This document shows, one piece after another, positions 1 through 5,816 of a stretch of 7,736 bases of DNA; within the stretch, counting starts at the first letter, position 1, and every line of letters starts with the position of its first letter. Source of the DNA: B75-G9 sp964564905 (GTDB lineage Archaea; Hadarchaeota; Hadarchaeia; Hadarchaeales; Hadarchaeaceae). A model generated the notes under the pieces. It was not told the origin of the DNA, made no database searches, and saw only the letters and a program-made list of their open reading frames with translations. Location of the stretch: contig CAZMCI010000045.1 in NCBI GenBank assembly GCA_964564905.1, forward strand, positions 1-7,736, in the 5' to 3' direction. A program made the position numbers and the translations under genes.

Positions 1-2
1 TT

Positions 3-251
3 TGTTTTTATGAGCGGAGGCGAAAGCTTTTGTTCTCAGGGGATACTCTTTTTTGCGGGGGTGTGGGAAGAACGGATTTCCCCACCAGTAATGCCGAAAC
101 CTTAGCCATATCGTTACGAAAACTGTCAAAGCTCGACATCGATGGGCTGTTTCCGGGGCATGGACCATATGAGGAAAAAAACGCGAAGAAACACGTTTTG
201 AACGCCCTCAAATATGTGGACTCGTCAAAAATGCACCCGGTTGAATGGTGA
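3..251 (+). CDS. Metallo-beta-lactamase-fold hydrolase, C-terminal part (5' end outside window)
   Basis: This is the last 82 codons of an MBL-fold hydrolase of the glyoxalase-II-like group, whose members are usually around 200 residues. The frame is open to the left edge, so no start is visible; the TTG at 30 is internal. Three family signatures are readable in order: FSGDTLF, where the Asp is normally the bridging metal ligand; GVGRTDFP, typical of the glyoxalase II/persulfide-dioxygenase-like branch; and PGHG, whose His is the last metal ligand. The metal-binding C-terminal half therefore looks intact. Such enzymes are cytoplasmic and usually cleave thioesters or related substrates, but the substrate cannot be told from this fragment. 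The stop overlaps or abuts the next gene, suggesting co-transcription. Confidence 0.88.
   Translation, partial: CFYERRRKLLFSGDTLFCGGVGRTDFPTSNAETLAISLRKLSKLDIDGLFPGHGPYEEKNAKKHVLNALKYVDSSKMHPVEW
247..251 (+). promoter_or_regulatory. Shine-Dalgarno site for the MJ1316-domain gene
   Basis: GGTGA lies inside the last codons of the preceding MBL-fold gene, five bases before the ATG at 257. It favours that ATG over the one at 245, and implies translational coupling with the upstream gene. Confidence 0.6.
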
Positions 252-256
252 GTGGT

Positions 257-508
257 ATGGGACCTCGAGAAATCTTAAATGAATTGAAGTGGAGGAGGAC
301 AAATGGACTTGGGGACGCTAAGGTAACCATCCTTCACAGAGGAGCCCCAGACGACAAATGTGTCGTTGAGGGTTCTAAGATAACCAAACTCGACCGAGGA
401 TTCATGCATGTGGTCACGCCTAGGGGGGAAGTTGAGATCCCGTATCACCGCATCCTGAAAATAGAGGCATTTGGCAGGGTTCTCTGGCAAAAATCATCTC
501 TTAAATAA
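257..508 (+). CDS. MJ1316 RNA cyclic group end recognition domain protein (DUF504/UPF0248)
   Basis: This small protein of about 83 residues matches the archaeal MJ1316/DUF504 family, thought to recognise RNA ends with cyclic phosphate groups. Visible family marks are the N-terminal PREILNELKW, the HRGA motif at residues 27-30 and IPYHRIL at 61-67, followed by a basic tail. I chose the ATG at 257 because GGTGA (247-251) lies five bases upstream and the family normally begins just before this motif. The ATG at 245 would add four residues and overlap the upstream stop by seven bases. The gene follows the MBL-fold gene directly, so the two are probably one transcript. Its 3' end overlaps the end of the convergent VIT1-family gene by eight bases. 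The RNA-end role is family knowledge, not shown here. Confidence 0.85.
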   Translation: MGPREILNELKWRRTNGLGDAKVTILHRGAPDDKCVVEGSKITKLDRGFMHVVTPRGEVEIPYHRILKIEAFGRVLWQKSSLK

Positions 509-1031
509 GCATCTTCACGAGGACCGCAGCTCCAGCCGTCAATCCGGCGAACACCACCATCTTGAGACCCGAGAGAATGAGGTTCTCCCGGGAGATCTTG
601 CCGATGTATGCTCCTATGGTGAAAAATAGTCCCAAGGTGATGGCCACGGACCATTCCAACGCTGAGGCCGCAGACAGAACGAAAAATGGTAACACGGGGA
701 TCATTGACCCCCCGATTGTAGCTAATCCATCTGTTATGCCGCTGGAGAGAATCACCCTTTCGGTTTTTTTGTATTGCTTGCTGTTTCGAATTGCACCGCG
801 TTTGAGCATTGCTCGCTCTATTTTTTCCAATTTTTTGTGGGCAACAGTTTTTTCGGCTGCAAACGCGCCGAGGATGTTTGAAAGTCCATTCGCGATGCCA
901 CCTCCGATCCCAGCTGACACAATGATTCTCGTTGCTTCCGGAGTGAGTCCGATGACAATACTGGCGCCGATGACTATCCCTAGTGTCGACAGAGAACCGT
1001 CTATTAGGCCACGGATATGATATCTGCTCAT
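501..1031 (-). CDS. VIT1/CCC1-family membrane protein (TIGR00267-like), putative iron/manganese transporter
   Basis: This is a 176-residue integral membrane protein of the size and pattern of the archaeal TIGR00267 family, related to the plant/yeast VIT1/CCC1 vacuolar iron and manganese transporters. After a short N-terminus (MSRYHIRGLIDG, a usual family opening) come two glycine-rich hydrophobic stretches (about residues 12-30 and 36-60, with GIGGGIANGLSN). Next is a charged loop (about 62-92, KKLEKIERAML and a Lys/Arg-rich stretch), then three further hydrophobic segments at about 94-118, 124-145 and 153-175. A GAGAGAGG motif sits just before the ATG. The gene converges on the MJ1316-domain gene and ends eight bases inside it. 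Immediately upstream lies a decayed IS605-type end, so its native promoter may have been displaced. The transport substrate is inferred from the superfamily only. Confidence 0.82.
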   Translation of the reverse strand: MSRYHIRGLIDGSLSTLGIVIGASIVIGLTPEATRIIVSAGIGGGIANGLSNILGAFAAEKTVAHKKLEKIERAMLKRGAIRNSKQYKKTERVILSSGITDGLATIGGSMIPVLPFFVLSAASALEWSVAITLGLFFTIGAYIGKISRENLILSGLKMVVFAGLTAGAAVLVKMLI

Positions 1032-1034
1032 AAG

Positions 1035-1042
1035 CCTCTCTC
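1035..1042 (-). promoter_or_regulatory. Shine-Dalgarno-like site for the VIT1-family gene
   Basis: GAGAGAGG on the minus strand ends three bases before the ATG at 1031. The spacing is short but purine-rich, and it supports this start. Confidence 0.4.
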
Positions 1043-1051
1043 GGCTTTAAT

Positions 1052-1290
1052 GTCACCTTGGCTGATAGGGAACCACCCCCAGCTTTCGCGGGGAGCTTCC
1101 TGCTTCAGCGACGGGTCTTGCCCGGCGACAACGGCTTGCGCCGGGACGCCGAGTGGGAATCCCGCCTCCACAGGCGTCGGTTCGGGCCGTCTCAGTCCTA
1201 CCCGAAGGATACGCGGAGATGCTATATAATCCCTGTCGAACCCCTCCGGAACGTCCTGCGAAGTTCCTCTCGGGTTCACCCAGCTCAAAA
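1052..1290 (-). pseudogene. TnpB C-terminal remnant (IS200/IS605 or IS1341 type)
   Basis: In one minus-strand frame, this stretch reads as the end of an RNA-guided nuclease TnpB. VNPRGTSQ is the stretch that normally precedes the zinc ribbon. It is followed almost at once by FDRDYIASPRIL, a degraded RuvC-III motif usually written DRDYNASLNIL; its first Asp is at 1235-1237. The tail RPEPTPVEAG and then SLKQEAPRES is the usual TnpB C-terminal form. The roughly 20-25 residues carrying the four zinc-ribbon cysteines are missing between SQ and FDRD, and the conserved Asn of the motif is Ile. The N-terminal 300 or so residues are absent, and no TnpA gene is present. It is a dead fragment wedged between the VIT1-family gene and the divergent amidohydrolase. 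The end of the frame runs on through the right-end hairpin, as in live elements. Confidence 0.75.
1062..1165 (-). mobile_element. IS605-type right end with omegaRNA-like hairpins
   Basis: On the minus strand a CCCGGCG/CGCCGGG stem (about 1118-1142) is followed by GTCGCTGAAGCAGGAAGC, then a CCCC/GGGG stem with GC pairs closing a GAAA loop (1077-1093), then GTGGTTCC. The order GAAGC-stem-GTGGTTC copies the layout of known IS200/IS605 right ends, which also form the 3' scaffold of the omegaRNA. The element boundary should lie close to 1062-1070. In a living element the bases beyond it would serve as the guide; here that would be the promoter side of the VIT1-family gene. The assignment rests on pattern likeness; no left end is visible. 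Confidence 0.65.
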
Positions 1291-1350
1291 CCGGACCCAA
1301 TCAGAACCGAAGGCTACAGGTCGTTCCCATCCTTCTCTTTCGGAAGGGGG

Positions 1351-1370
1351 CTTAAAGTTAAACTTAAACA
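1351..1370 (+). promoter_or_regulatory. Possible TATA region for the amidohydrolase
   Basis: Two A/T-rich boxes, CTTAAAG (1351-1357) and CTTAAAC (1363-1369), stand 30-48 bases before the ATG at 1399, immediately after the G/C-rich IS remnant. They would give start sites near 1380 or 1392. The call is tentative, since no clear purine-rich BRE precedes them beyond the GGGGG at 1346-1350. Confidence 0.35.
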
Positions 1371-1398
1371 AGTTATCCCAAATATTGCATTGGATGGA

Positions 1399-2535
1399 AT
1401 GAGCAGGCAGGTTTTCTCCAATGCCGTAATTTTGGAAGGTGATGACCTCGAACTCACACGTGGATATATCGTCGTCAGAAAGGGCATCGTGGAAAAAATA
1501 GCAGAGGGCTCCCCGCCTGGAAGGGCCACAGATATAAAACACGGTTTCATCCTTCCACCATTCATAAATGCACACACCCATATCGTTGACTCCATCGCGA
1601 AGGAACGCTACCTCGGAAAGACACAGCCAAAGGTGGTCGGACCATCTGGAGAAAAATTCAAAGCGTTGAATTCCAGCCCACTCAAGGACATCATAGCATC
1701 CACTACCGCGACACTCAGTGACATGCTCCGCACAGGCACGCTCGCTCACTGTGATTTCAGAGAAGGAGGGATCGCCGGAATTGGAATAATCAAACAGCTT
1801 CCACGTACCCCTGTTAGATCGATCGTCTTAGGACGACCCACAAACCTAAAGGAACTTCCCAAGGTGCTGGATAGGGGGGATGGTGTGGGGGTTCCATCAC
1901 TGGACGCCTTTGAGCCGGACGAACTTCTGGAAATTGCGCGCCAGACGCGTCGCGCGAAAAAACTGCTTGCTGTACACGCCGCCGAGACAAAAAAGGCTCA
2001 AGAGATTTCGATGAGATATTCCGGATGGAGCGAAGTAAAACTGGCTGTGGAACTGGGCTCTTCTTTCGTGGTACACGCCACGCACGCGACCAAGCAGGAC
2101 TTTATCCTCCTCAGAAAAAAACGCATCCCCGTGGTGTTTTGTCCGCGGGCAAATAACCTGCTGAGTGTTGGGAATCCGCCACTTCACCTAGCTCTCACTA
2201 CGGAAGTTAAATTCTGCTTGGGAACCGACAACACAATGGTCTGTCAGCCAAACATGTTTGAAGAACTTTCGTTCGCTTGGGCATCTCTCCGCAGCTCCAC
2301 ACCATCAGCGGGCAGCGAAGAAGCTAGAGCTCTACTGAGGTCAGCCACGGTGGAACCGATAAAGCTTTTTGATTTGCCTTGGACGCCCATAAAGGAAGGC
2401 GAGAGAGCAACCTTTATGATCTTGGCGAGAAGAGATAACCTTTTGAACATATCCGATGTTTATTCTGGACTGGTCAACCGGGCACGTGCTGATAACCTCA
2501 GAGCAATTTGCGTAAACGGCAAACTTATAAGTTGA
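1399..2535 (+). CDS. Amidohydrolase-family metal-dependent hydrolase (SAH/cytosine deaminase-like)
   Basis: This 378-residue enzyme has the composite architecture of the amidohydrolase superfamily: a small beta-sandwich formed by both ends around a metal-dependent TIM barrel. Expected ligands are all present: HTH at residues 59-61 (in FINAHTH), His193 in AVHAAE, His226 in VVHATH, and Asp277 in LGTDN. The order HxH, HAAE, HATH, GTDN is that of the aminohydrolases that deaminate purines, S-adenosylhomocysteine, cytosine or triazines. The substrate cannot be chosen from the sequence. I set the start at ATG 1399 (MSRQVFSNAVILEG), where the family's first strand begins. The frame stays open upstream to 1153, but those codons fall inside the IS remnant and show no homology. 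No strong Shine-Dalgarno is seen. The CBS gene follows 49 bases after the stop. Confidence 0.88.
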   Translation: MSRQVFSNAVILEGDDLELTRGYIVVRKGIVEKIAEGSPPGRATDIKHGFILPPFINAHTHIVDSIAKERYLGKTQPKVVGPSGEKFKALNSSPLKDIIASTTATLSDMLRTGTLAHCDFREGGIAGIGIIKQLPRTPVRSIVLGRPTNLKELPKVLDRGDGVGVPSLDAFEPDELLEIARQTRRAKKLLAVHAAETKKAQEISMRYSGWSEVKLAVELGSSFVVHATHATKQDFILLRKKRIPVVFCPRANNLLSVGNPPLHLALTTEVKFCLGTDNTMVCQPNMFEELSFAWASLRSSTPSAGSEEARALLRSATVEPIKLFDLPWTPIKEGERATFMILARRDNLLNISDVYSGLVNRARADNLRAICVNGKLIS

Positions 2536-2556
2536 GTCACAGAGAGAGAAAATGGG

Positions 2557-2564
2557 TTTTAAAG
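2557..2564 (+). promoter_or_regulatory. TATA-like box of the CBS gene
   Basis: TTTTAAAG, preceded by purines (GAGAGAAAATGGG), is centred about 25 bases before the ATG at 2585. That spacing matches an archaeal promoter giving a leaderless transcript, and no Shine-Dalgarno is seen before 2585. Confidence 0.45.
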
Positions 2565-2584
2565 AATAACTCTTTCAATACGTG

Positions 2585-3433
2585 ATGGATGCGGGGAACA
2601 TGCAAGTAAGAGATGTGATGACCAAAGAGGTCAAGTGGGTAGAGGTGCCCGGGAGAAGAGCTGATGCTCTCGAGCTTTTGAGGAAAATCAACGCCAGTGC
2701 TCTTCCGGTGGTCAAACGGGGGACCAACGAACTTGTGGGCATGGTAACGCTCAGAAAGCTGTTCGAGAAGCCGGACGAAGATCAACTTGCGATGCTGGTT
2801 GACAGAAATATCATCTCCGTGGAGCCGGACAGCAAACTGGAGGAGGCTGCGAAAAAGATGTTGAACTCCATGGTTCGAAGACTTCCCGTGCTGAAAAATG
2901 AAAAACTGGTGGGTATAATTACCGTCAGGGACATCGTGCACCGAGCGATCGCCGAAATGAAAATAGAAAAACCCGCTGCAGACTACATGCGTCCCCATGT
3001 GATAGCGATATGGGATGGCACAACCCTCAAAGCGGCTTTGGAAATAATGTCACTCTCGAATTTCCGCGGTTTGCCAGTGATCAATGAGAACGGGGATTTG
3101 GTGGGGATAATCGACGACTCCGATATAATAAGGGTAAGCGATGTAGAAGTCGACTCCAAGATGAGCCAGATGGCGGGAAGAAGCGAAGGCGACAGCTGGA
3201 CATGGGACAGCGAGGCACGTATATACATCACAAAACGCAAACTCAAGGTGCCGGAGAAGCTCGTGAGAGATGTGATGACCAAGGATCTCATAACGATCAC
3301 CAGAAAAACACCCATCACCAAAGTGGCCCAACTAATGAAACAACATAAAGTTGATCAGACTCCAGTCCTCTCCGGAGATGGAAAACTGGTGGGACTTGTA
3401 AGAGATGTGGACCTGCTCCGTGCCTTGGTGTAG
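2585..3433 (+). CDS. Protein with four CBS domains
   Basis: This soluble protein of about 282 residues consists almost wholly of four CBS motifs, that is two Bateman modules. CBS1 covers roughly residues 5-58 (VRDVMTKEV to GMVTLRKLF), CBS2 68-120 (IISVEPDSKLEEA to GIITVRDIV), CBS3 128-185 (DYMRPHVIAIW to GIIDDSDII) and CBS4 225-281 (VRDVMTKDLITI to GLVRDVDLL). A linker at about 190-222 contains DSWTWDSEARIY, a stretch common in archaeal four-CBS proteins. Such modules bind adenine nucleotides or SAM and act as energy or metabolite sensors. With no attached enzyme domain, the partner is unknown. ATG 2585 fits the promoter spacing; GTG 2582 and ATG 2600 (MQVRDVMTKEV) are alternatives, the last being closest to the usual family start. 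It stands downstream of the amidohydrolase but probably has its own promoter. Confidence 0.88.
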   Translation: MDAGNMQVRDVMTKEVKWVEVPGRRADALELLRKINASALPVVKRGTNELVGMVTLRKLFEKPDEDQLAMLVDRNIISVEPDSKLEEAAKKMLNSMVRRLPVLKNEKLVGIITVRDIVHRAIAEMKIEKPAADYMRPHVIAIWDGTTLKAALEIMSLSNFRGLPVINENGDLVGIIDDSDIIRVSDVEVDSKMSQMAGRSEGDSWTWDSEARIYITKRKLKVPEKLVRDVMTKDLITITRKTPITKVAQLMKQHKVDQTPVLSGDGKLVGLVRDVDLLRALV

Positions 3434-3446
3434 TGGGTGATTTCCT

Positions 3447-3467
3447 CTCCCTCATTTTCGCAGGGAG
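3447..3467. repeat. Hairpin copy 2 (CTCCCT/AGGGAG)
   Basis: A perfect six-base-pair stem encloses a nine-base loop (CATTTTCGC on the plus strand), 14 bases after the CBS stop codon. It is the second of three related hairpins in the window. It could serve as a transcription end for the CBS gene, although no T-run follows. Confidence 0.55.
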
Positions 3468-3700
3468 TTCCGTCAGGTCACGTTCATTTGCATGGGGCGC
3501 AGGTTCGCTCCCCTGCCAGAAGCTCGCGAGGTTGTGCATTCTCAGCGCCACCGCCTTTCGCTCAGCTTTTCCCACAGGAATCCTGGAAGTGCGGATGCCT
3601 CACGTGGCTCAAGGGCTCGGTCACGGGTCGACTGCTCGGTTCCATTTGAGCCTGTCCCGCTCGGTCTTCCGCCTAAAAGTTGGTTTCGATGAGTATCTCT
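3447..3700 (-). mobile_element. Probable second IS605-type right end / TnpB tail remnant
   Basis: No intact gene is seen between 3434 and about 3812. On the minus strand the stretch holds broken reading frames of the kind left by a TnpB tail: TERDRLKWNRAVDP in one frame, VGKAERRW and then RPMQMNVT in neighbouring frames. It ends with a GGAACTCCCTGCGAAAATGAGGGAG hairpin element whose stem is CTCCCT/AGGGAG (3447-3467). The hairpin shares its loop side and flank with the surer IS605 end at 1077-1096 and stands in the same orientation. No RuvC motif can be read, so this is weaker than the first remnant. It lies directly upstream of the beta-glucosidase pseudogene and may have cut that gene from its promoter. 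It could instead be unrelated non-coding DNA with a terminator hairpin of the CBS gene. Confidence 0.42.
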
Positions 3701-3812
3701 TGGAAGGGAGCACCAGGAGATTCCGCTGGCTTTCATCTCCGCTCTCTTGGATGGGGTCTTCTCGCTCGCAAAAAAAGGGACAGTAGTCAAAATCAATTCC
3801 ACGCCCAAGTGC

Positions 3813-5103
3813 GTGTTCCCAGCGAACTTTCTGTGGTGTGTGTCAACCTCAGCATATCAGGTCGAAGGCGCGATCAATGAGGATGGTTGGGATGCCTCCA
3901 TATGGGACACGTTTACCCACGCCGAGGGGAAAATCCAAGACGGAACCACGGGGGACGTGGCATGTGATCATTATCACAGATACGTGGAAGATATCCAACT
4001 TAAAAAAACTGGGGATCCGTACATACAGGTTTTCGATTTCGTGGCCGAGGACATTCCCCAGGGGTAAGGGTAAAATTAATGGGAAAGGACTCGATTTTTA
4101 TCCGAAACTCGTGGACACGCTTTTGAAAAAACGATGTTCAACCGATGATAACGATGTATCACTGGAACCTTCCCCAAGAACTTCAGAACGGCGGCGGGTG
4201 GGAAAACAGGGCGATGGTTGAAAATTTTGGAGACAAAGTACTGGATAACCTTAAACCAACCGTGGTGTTCCTCGATCTTGGGATATTTCACGGGCGAGCA
4301 GGCCCCCAGATTTAGAGACCTCAGAAGGGCCCTCAGGGTGGTGCATAATTTGTTGTTGTCCCGCGGTAACGCCATGTGAATTTTTAGAGAGAGGAGGTGG
4401 GAGACGGGATAGCGGGGATGTCCAACTTGACAGGCGCTTTTTACCCCGCGTCCAAAAAACCTAGGACTTAGGCCACCAAGCTGGCAGACTAGTTCCTCAA
4501 CGGATGGTTCTATCTGCCCGTAGCCAAGGGCAGGTATCCCGCAGGGCTGAAGAAAATTTACGAAGAGCAGGGAGTGATGTTTGACATCGAACCGGGAGAC
4601 ATGAAGTTGATAAATACCCCGATCGATTTCTGGGGAGTCAACTATTACTCTAGAAATGTGGTGAGATACCGTCCACAGGACATGATGGGTTTCCAGAGCC
4701 TTCCCCCTTCTTTAGAGACCACTGGGAGAGGTCTTGTTTATCCTCAGGGGCTTTGTTTTGATGCACATAAAGGAAGGCTACGCGGATATCCCCATGTTCA
4801 TCACGGAGAATGGAATGGCAGACAGACGTTGTCGAAAATGGGAGAATTCACGATGTGCGCCGGATAAAGTATTTGGGGGAACACATCAAGTCTACTCACA
4901 GGGCTTTGGTTGACGGTGTGGATTTGCGTGGATATTTCGTTTGGTCCCTGCTCGACAATTTTGAATGGGCTCACGGATACAGCAAGCGTTTCGGGATCAT
5001 CCCTGTCGACCGTATTACTCAACGACAGATCCTAAAAGACAGCGCACTCTGGTACAGCAACGTGATAAAGAACAATGGCGTGCCCGAGGTTGGTTCCGCA
5101 TAG
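3813..5103 (+). pseudogene. GH1 beta-glucosidase, inactivated
   Basis: Pieced across frames, the region spells a family-1 glycoside hydrolase very like bacterial BglA enzymes (about 440 residues), which release glucose from beta-linked oligosaccharides in the cytoplasm. Ordered landmarks are FPANFLW and STSAYQVEGA, GDVACDHYHRY, RTYRFSISWPR, ITMYHWNLP, WITLNQPW, NYYSRN, FITENGMAD and GYFVWSLLDNFEW.

Damage is extensive. There are frame changes near 4000 (in an A7 run), 4128 (A6 run), about 4390, about 4755 and about 4823. Nonsense codons fall at 4377-4379, 4469-4471 and 4490-4492. Roughly a dozen codons are lost between FGD and KYW near 4235. The acid/base Glu of TLNEP is Gln (CAA, 4257-4259), while the nucleophile Glu of ITENG remains (4806-4808). 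A start at GTG 3813 is the most likely original. It is surely non-functional as a single protein. Confidence 0.9.
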
Positions 5104-5139
5104 CGCTTGAAGAGCGTCTTGAACTGATGCAGGACTTGC

Positions 5140-5195
5140 CGGAACCGAGCGAGAGACCCCGCGGCTGAAGCGCGTGGATTTCTCGCTCGATTCCG
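5140..5195. repeat. 56-base near-perfect hairpin between convergent genes
   Basis: Left arm CGGAACCGAGCGAGA (5140-5154) pairs with TCTCGCTCGATTCCG (5181-5195) with one mismatch, which becomes a G-U pair in the minus-strand RNA. An inner stem CCCCGCG/CGCGTGG (5157-5163 with 5171-5177, one mismatch) closes a seven-base loop. The right arm ends on the base before the stop codon of the minus-strand lectin-like gene. It lies between that gene and the converging beta-glucosidase pseudogene, so a two-way transcription end or RNA-stabilising structure is one reading. A palindromic mobile repeat or another IS605-type end is another. Confidence 0.7.
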
Positions 5196-5786
5196 TCAAC
5201 TTAATCGCACAAAGTTTGAATCATCGAAGTAATATGTACCAGAGTGATGTTCAAACAGCTCAATTGAGGATATTCTGTCCCAGTCCAGGTTCGGAACGCT
5301 CGGGTAAAGACTCAGGTCCCAAGTGATCTTAGTCCACTGGTCCTGCACGGAGGAATCACTGGACCACAGGTAGTACCCATCCTCGCCGCTTCCTCCGTCG
5401 CCGTCTGCGTCCTTAAGCCGCAGCTGCACCGTGTTGTTGCCCACGGTGTCGTAGACCCAGATCGAAAAGCTCGTGGCGTTGCTCATGTCGACGTACCCGG
5501 AAGGGAAAGCCGCGGCGATGGCGATCGTCCCGCCGTTCTCGCCCGCCGTCATCCTGACCGATCTCTCCCCGCCGTGGACCGTGGAAGCCTCGAACATCGA
5601 ACTCCCTTGCCACACGTCCCAAAAATACGCCCCCGGGGTCCCATTTCCCTCCTCAAAGTCTTGGAACATCACCTCGCTTGGAGCGGTTTCTCCGGTATAA
5701 AAATACAACGCGCTGAATACCAGTATCCCCCCGACCATGGGGGCCAAAGCCATCAAGGCGTAACGTGTGCCGCCGTTTTCGCTCAT
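5196..5786 (-). CDS. Membrane-anchored beta-sandwich protein resembling a carbohydrate-binding module
   Basis: This 196-residue protein has one hydrophobic helix near its N-terminus (about residues 9-31, from YALMALAPMVGG to ALYFYTG). A negatively charged, Gly/Ser/Asp-rich domain of about 160 residues follows. The domain opens with FQDFEEGN and continues with aromatic and SIWVYD-type strands, an acidic turn at about 126-138 (KDADGDGGSGEDG) that looks calcium-binding, and a closing WDRISSIELF and YYFDD. This layout is that of galactose-binding-like or CIA30/CBM-type beta-sandwiches held on the outer face of the membrane; no family can be named with certainty. It starts six bases after the solute-binding gene. 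The only Shine-Dalgarno-like run (GGGG, 5796-5799) lies in a hairpin spanning that gene's stop, which suggests coupled translation. A role in catching sugars at the cell surface is inferred from the fold and neighbours. Confidence 0.72.
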   Translation of the reverse strand: MSENGGTRYALMALAPMVGGILVFSALYFYTGETAPSEVMFQDFEEGNGTPGAYFWDVWQGSSMFEASTVHGGERSVRMTAGENGGTIAIAAAFPSGYVDMSNATSFSIWVYDTVGNNTVQLRLKDADGDGGSGEDGYYLWSSDSSVQDQWTKITWDLSLYPSVPNLDWDRISSIELFEHHSGTYYFDDSNFVRLS

Positions 5787-5791
5787 CCTGA

Positions 5792-5816
5792 GCTACCCCT
5801 GAGTTTCGCGGGGAGC
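5792..5816. repeat. Hairpin copy 3 at the end of the solute-binding gene
   Basis: On the minus strand, GCT-CCCC and GGGG-T-AGC form a seven-pair stem with one bulged base around GCGAAACTCA. It contains the last codons and the stop of the solute-binding gene. The plus-strand core TTTCGCGGGGAGC is identical to hairpin copy 1. A second inverted repeat, CCGAC/GTCGG (about 5818-5837), stands just before it, as in the IS605-type end at 1062-1165. Confidence 0.6.

Noticed and set aside
562..1020. A 152-codon plus-strand frame over the VIT1-family gene
   Set aside because: It is the antisense shadow of a clear membrane protein, with low-complexity composition and no recognisable motif.
445..1056. 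A 203-codon minus-strand frame over the same region
   Set aside because: It is rich in Arg, His and Cys with no domain. The overlapping 176-codon frame matches a known family and has sensible membrane segments.
1153..1398. An 82-codon N-terminal extension of the amidohydrolase in the same open frame
   Set aside because: The codons lie inside the TnpB remnant and its hairpins on the opposite strand, show no amidohydrolase features, and the family's first strand begins right after ATG 1399.
3433..3812. Several 66-117-codon frames on both strands between the CBS gene and the GH1 pseudogene
   Set aside because: They overlap one another, are Ser/Arg-rich and match no domain; broken TnpB-tail traces explain the area better.
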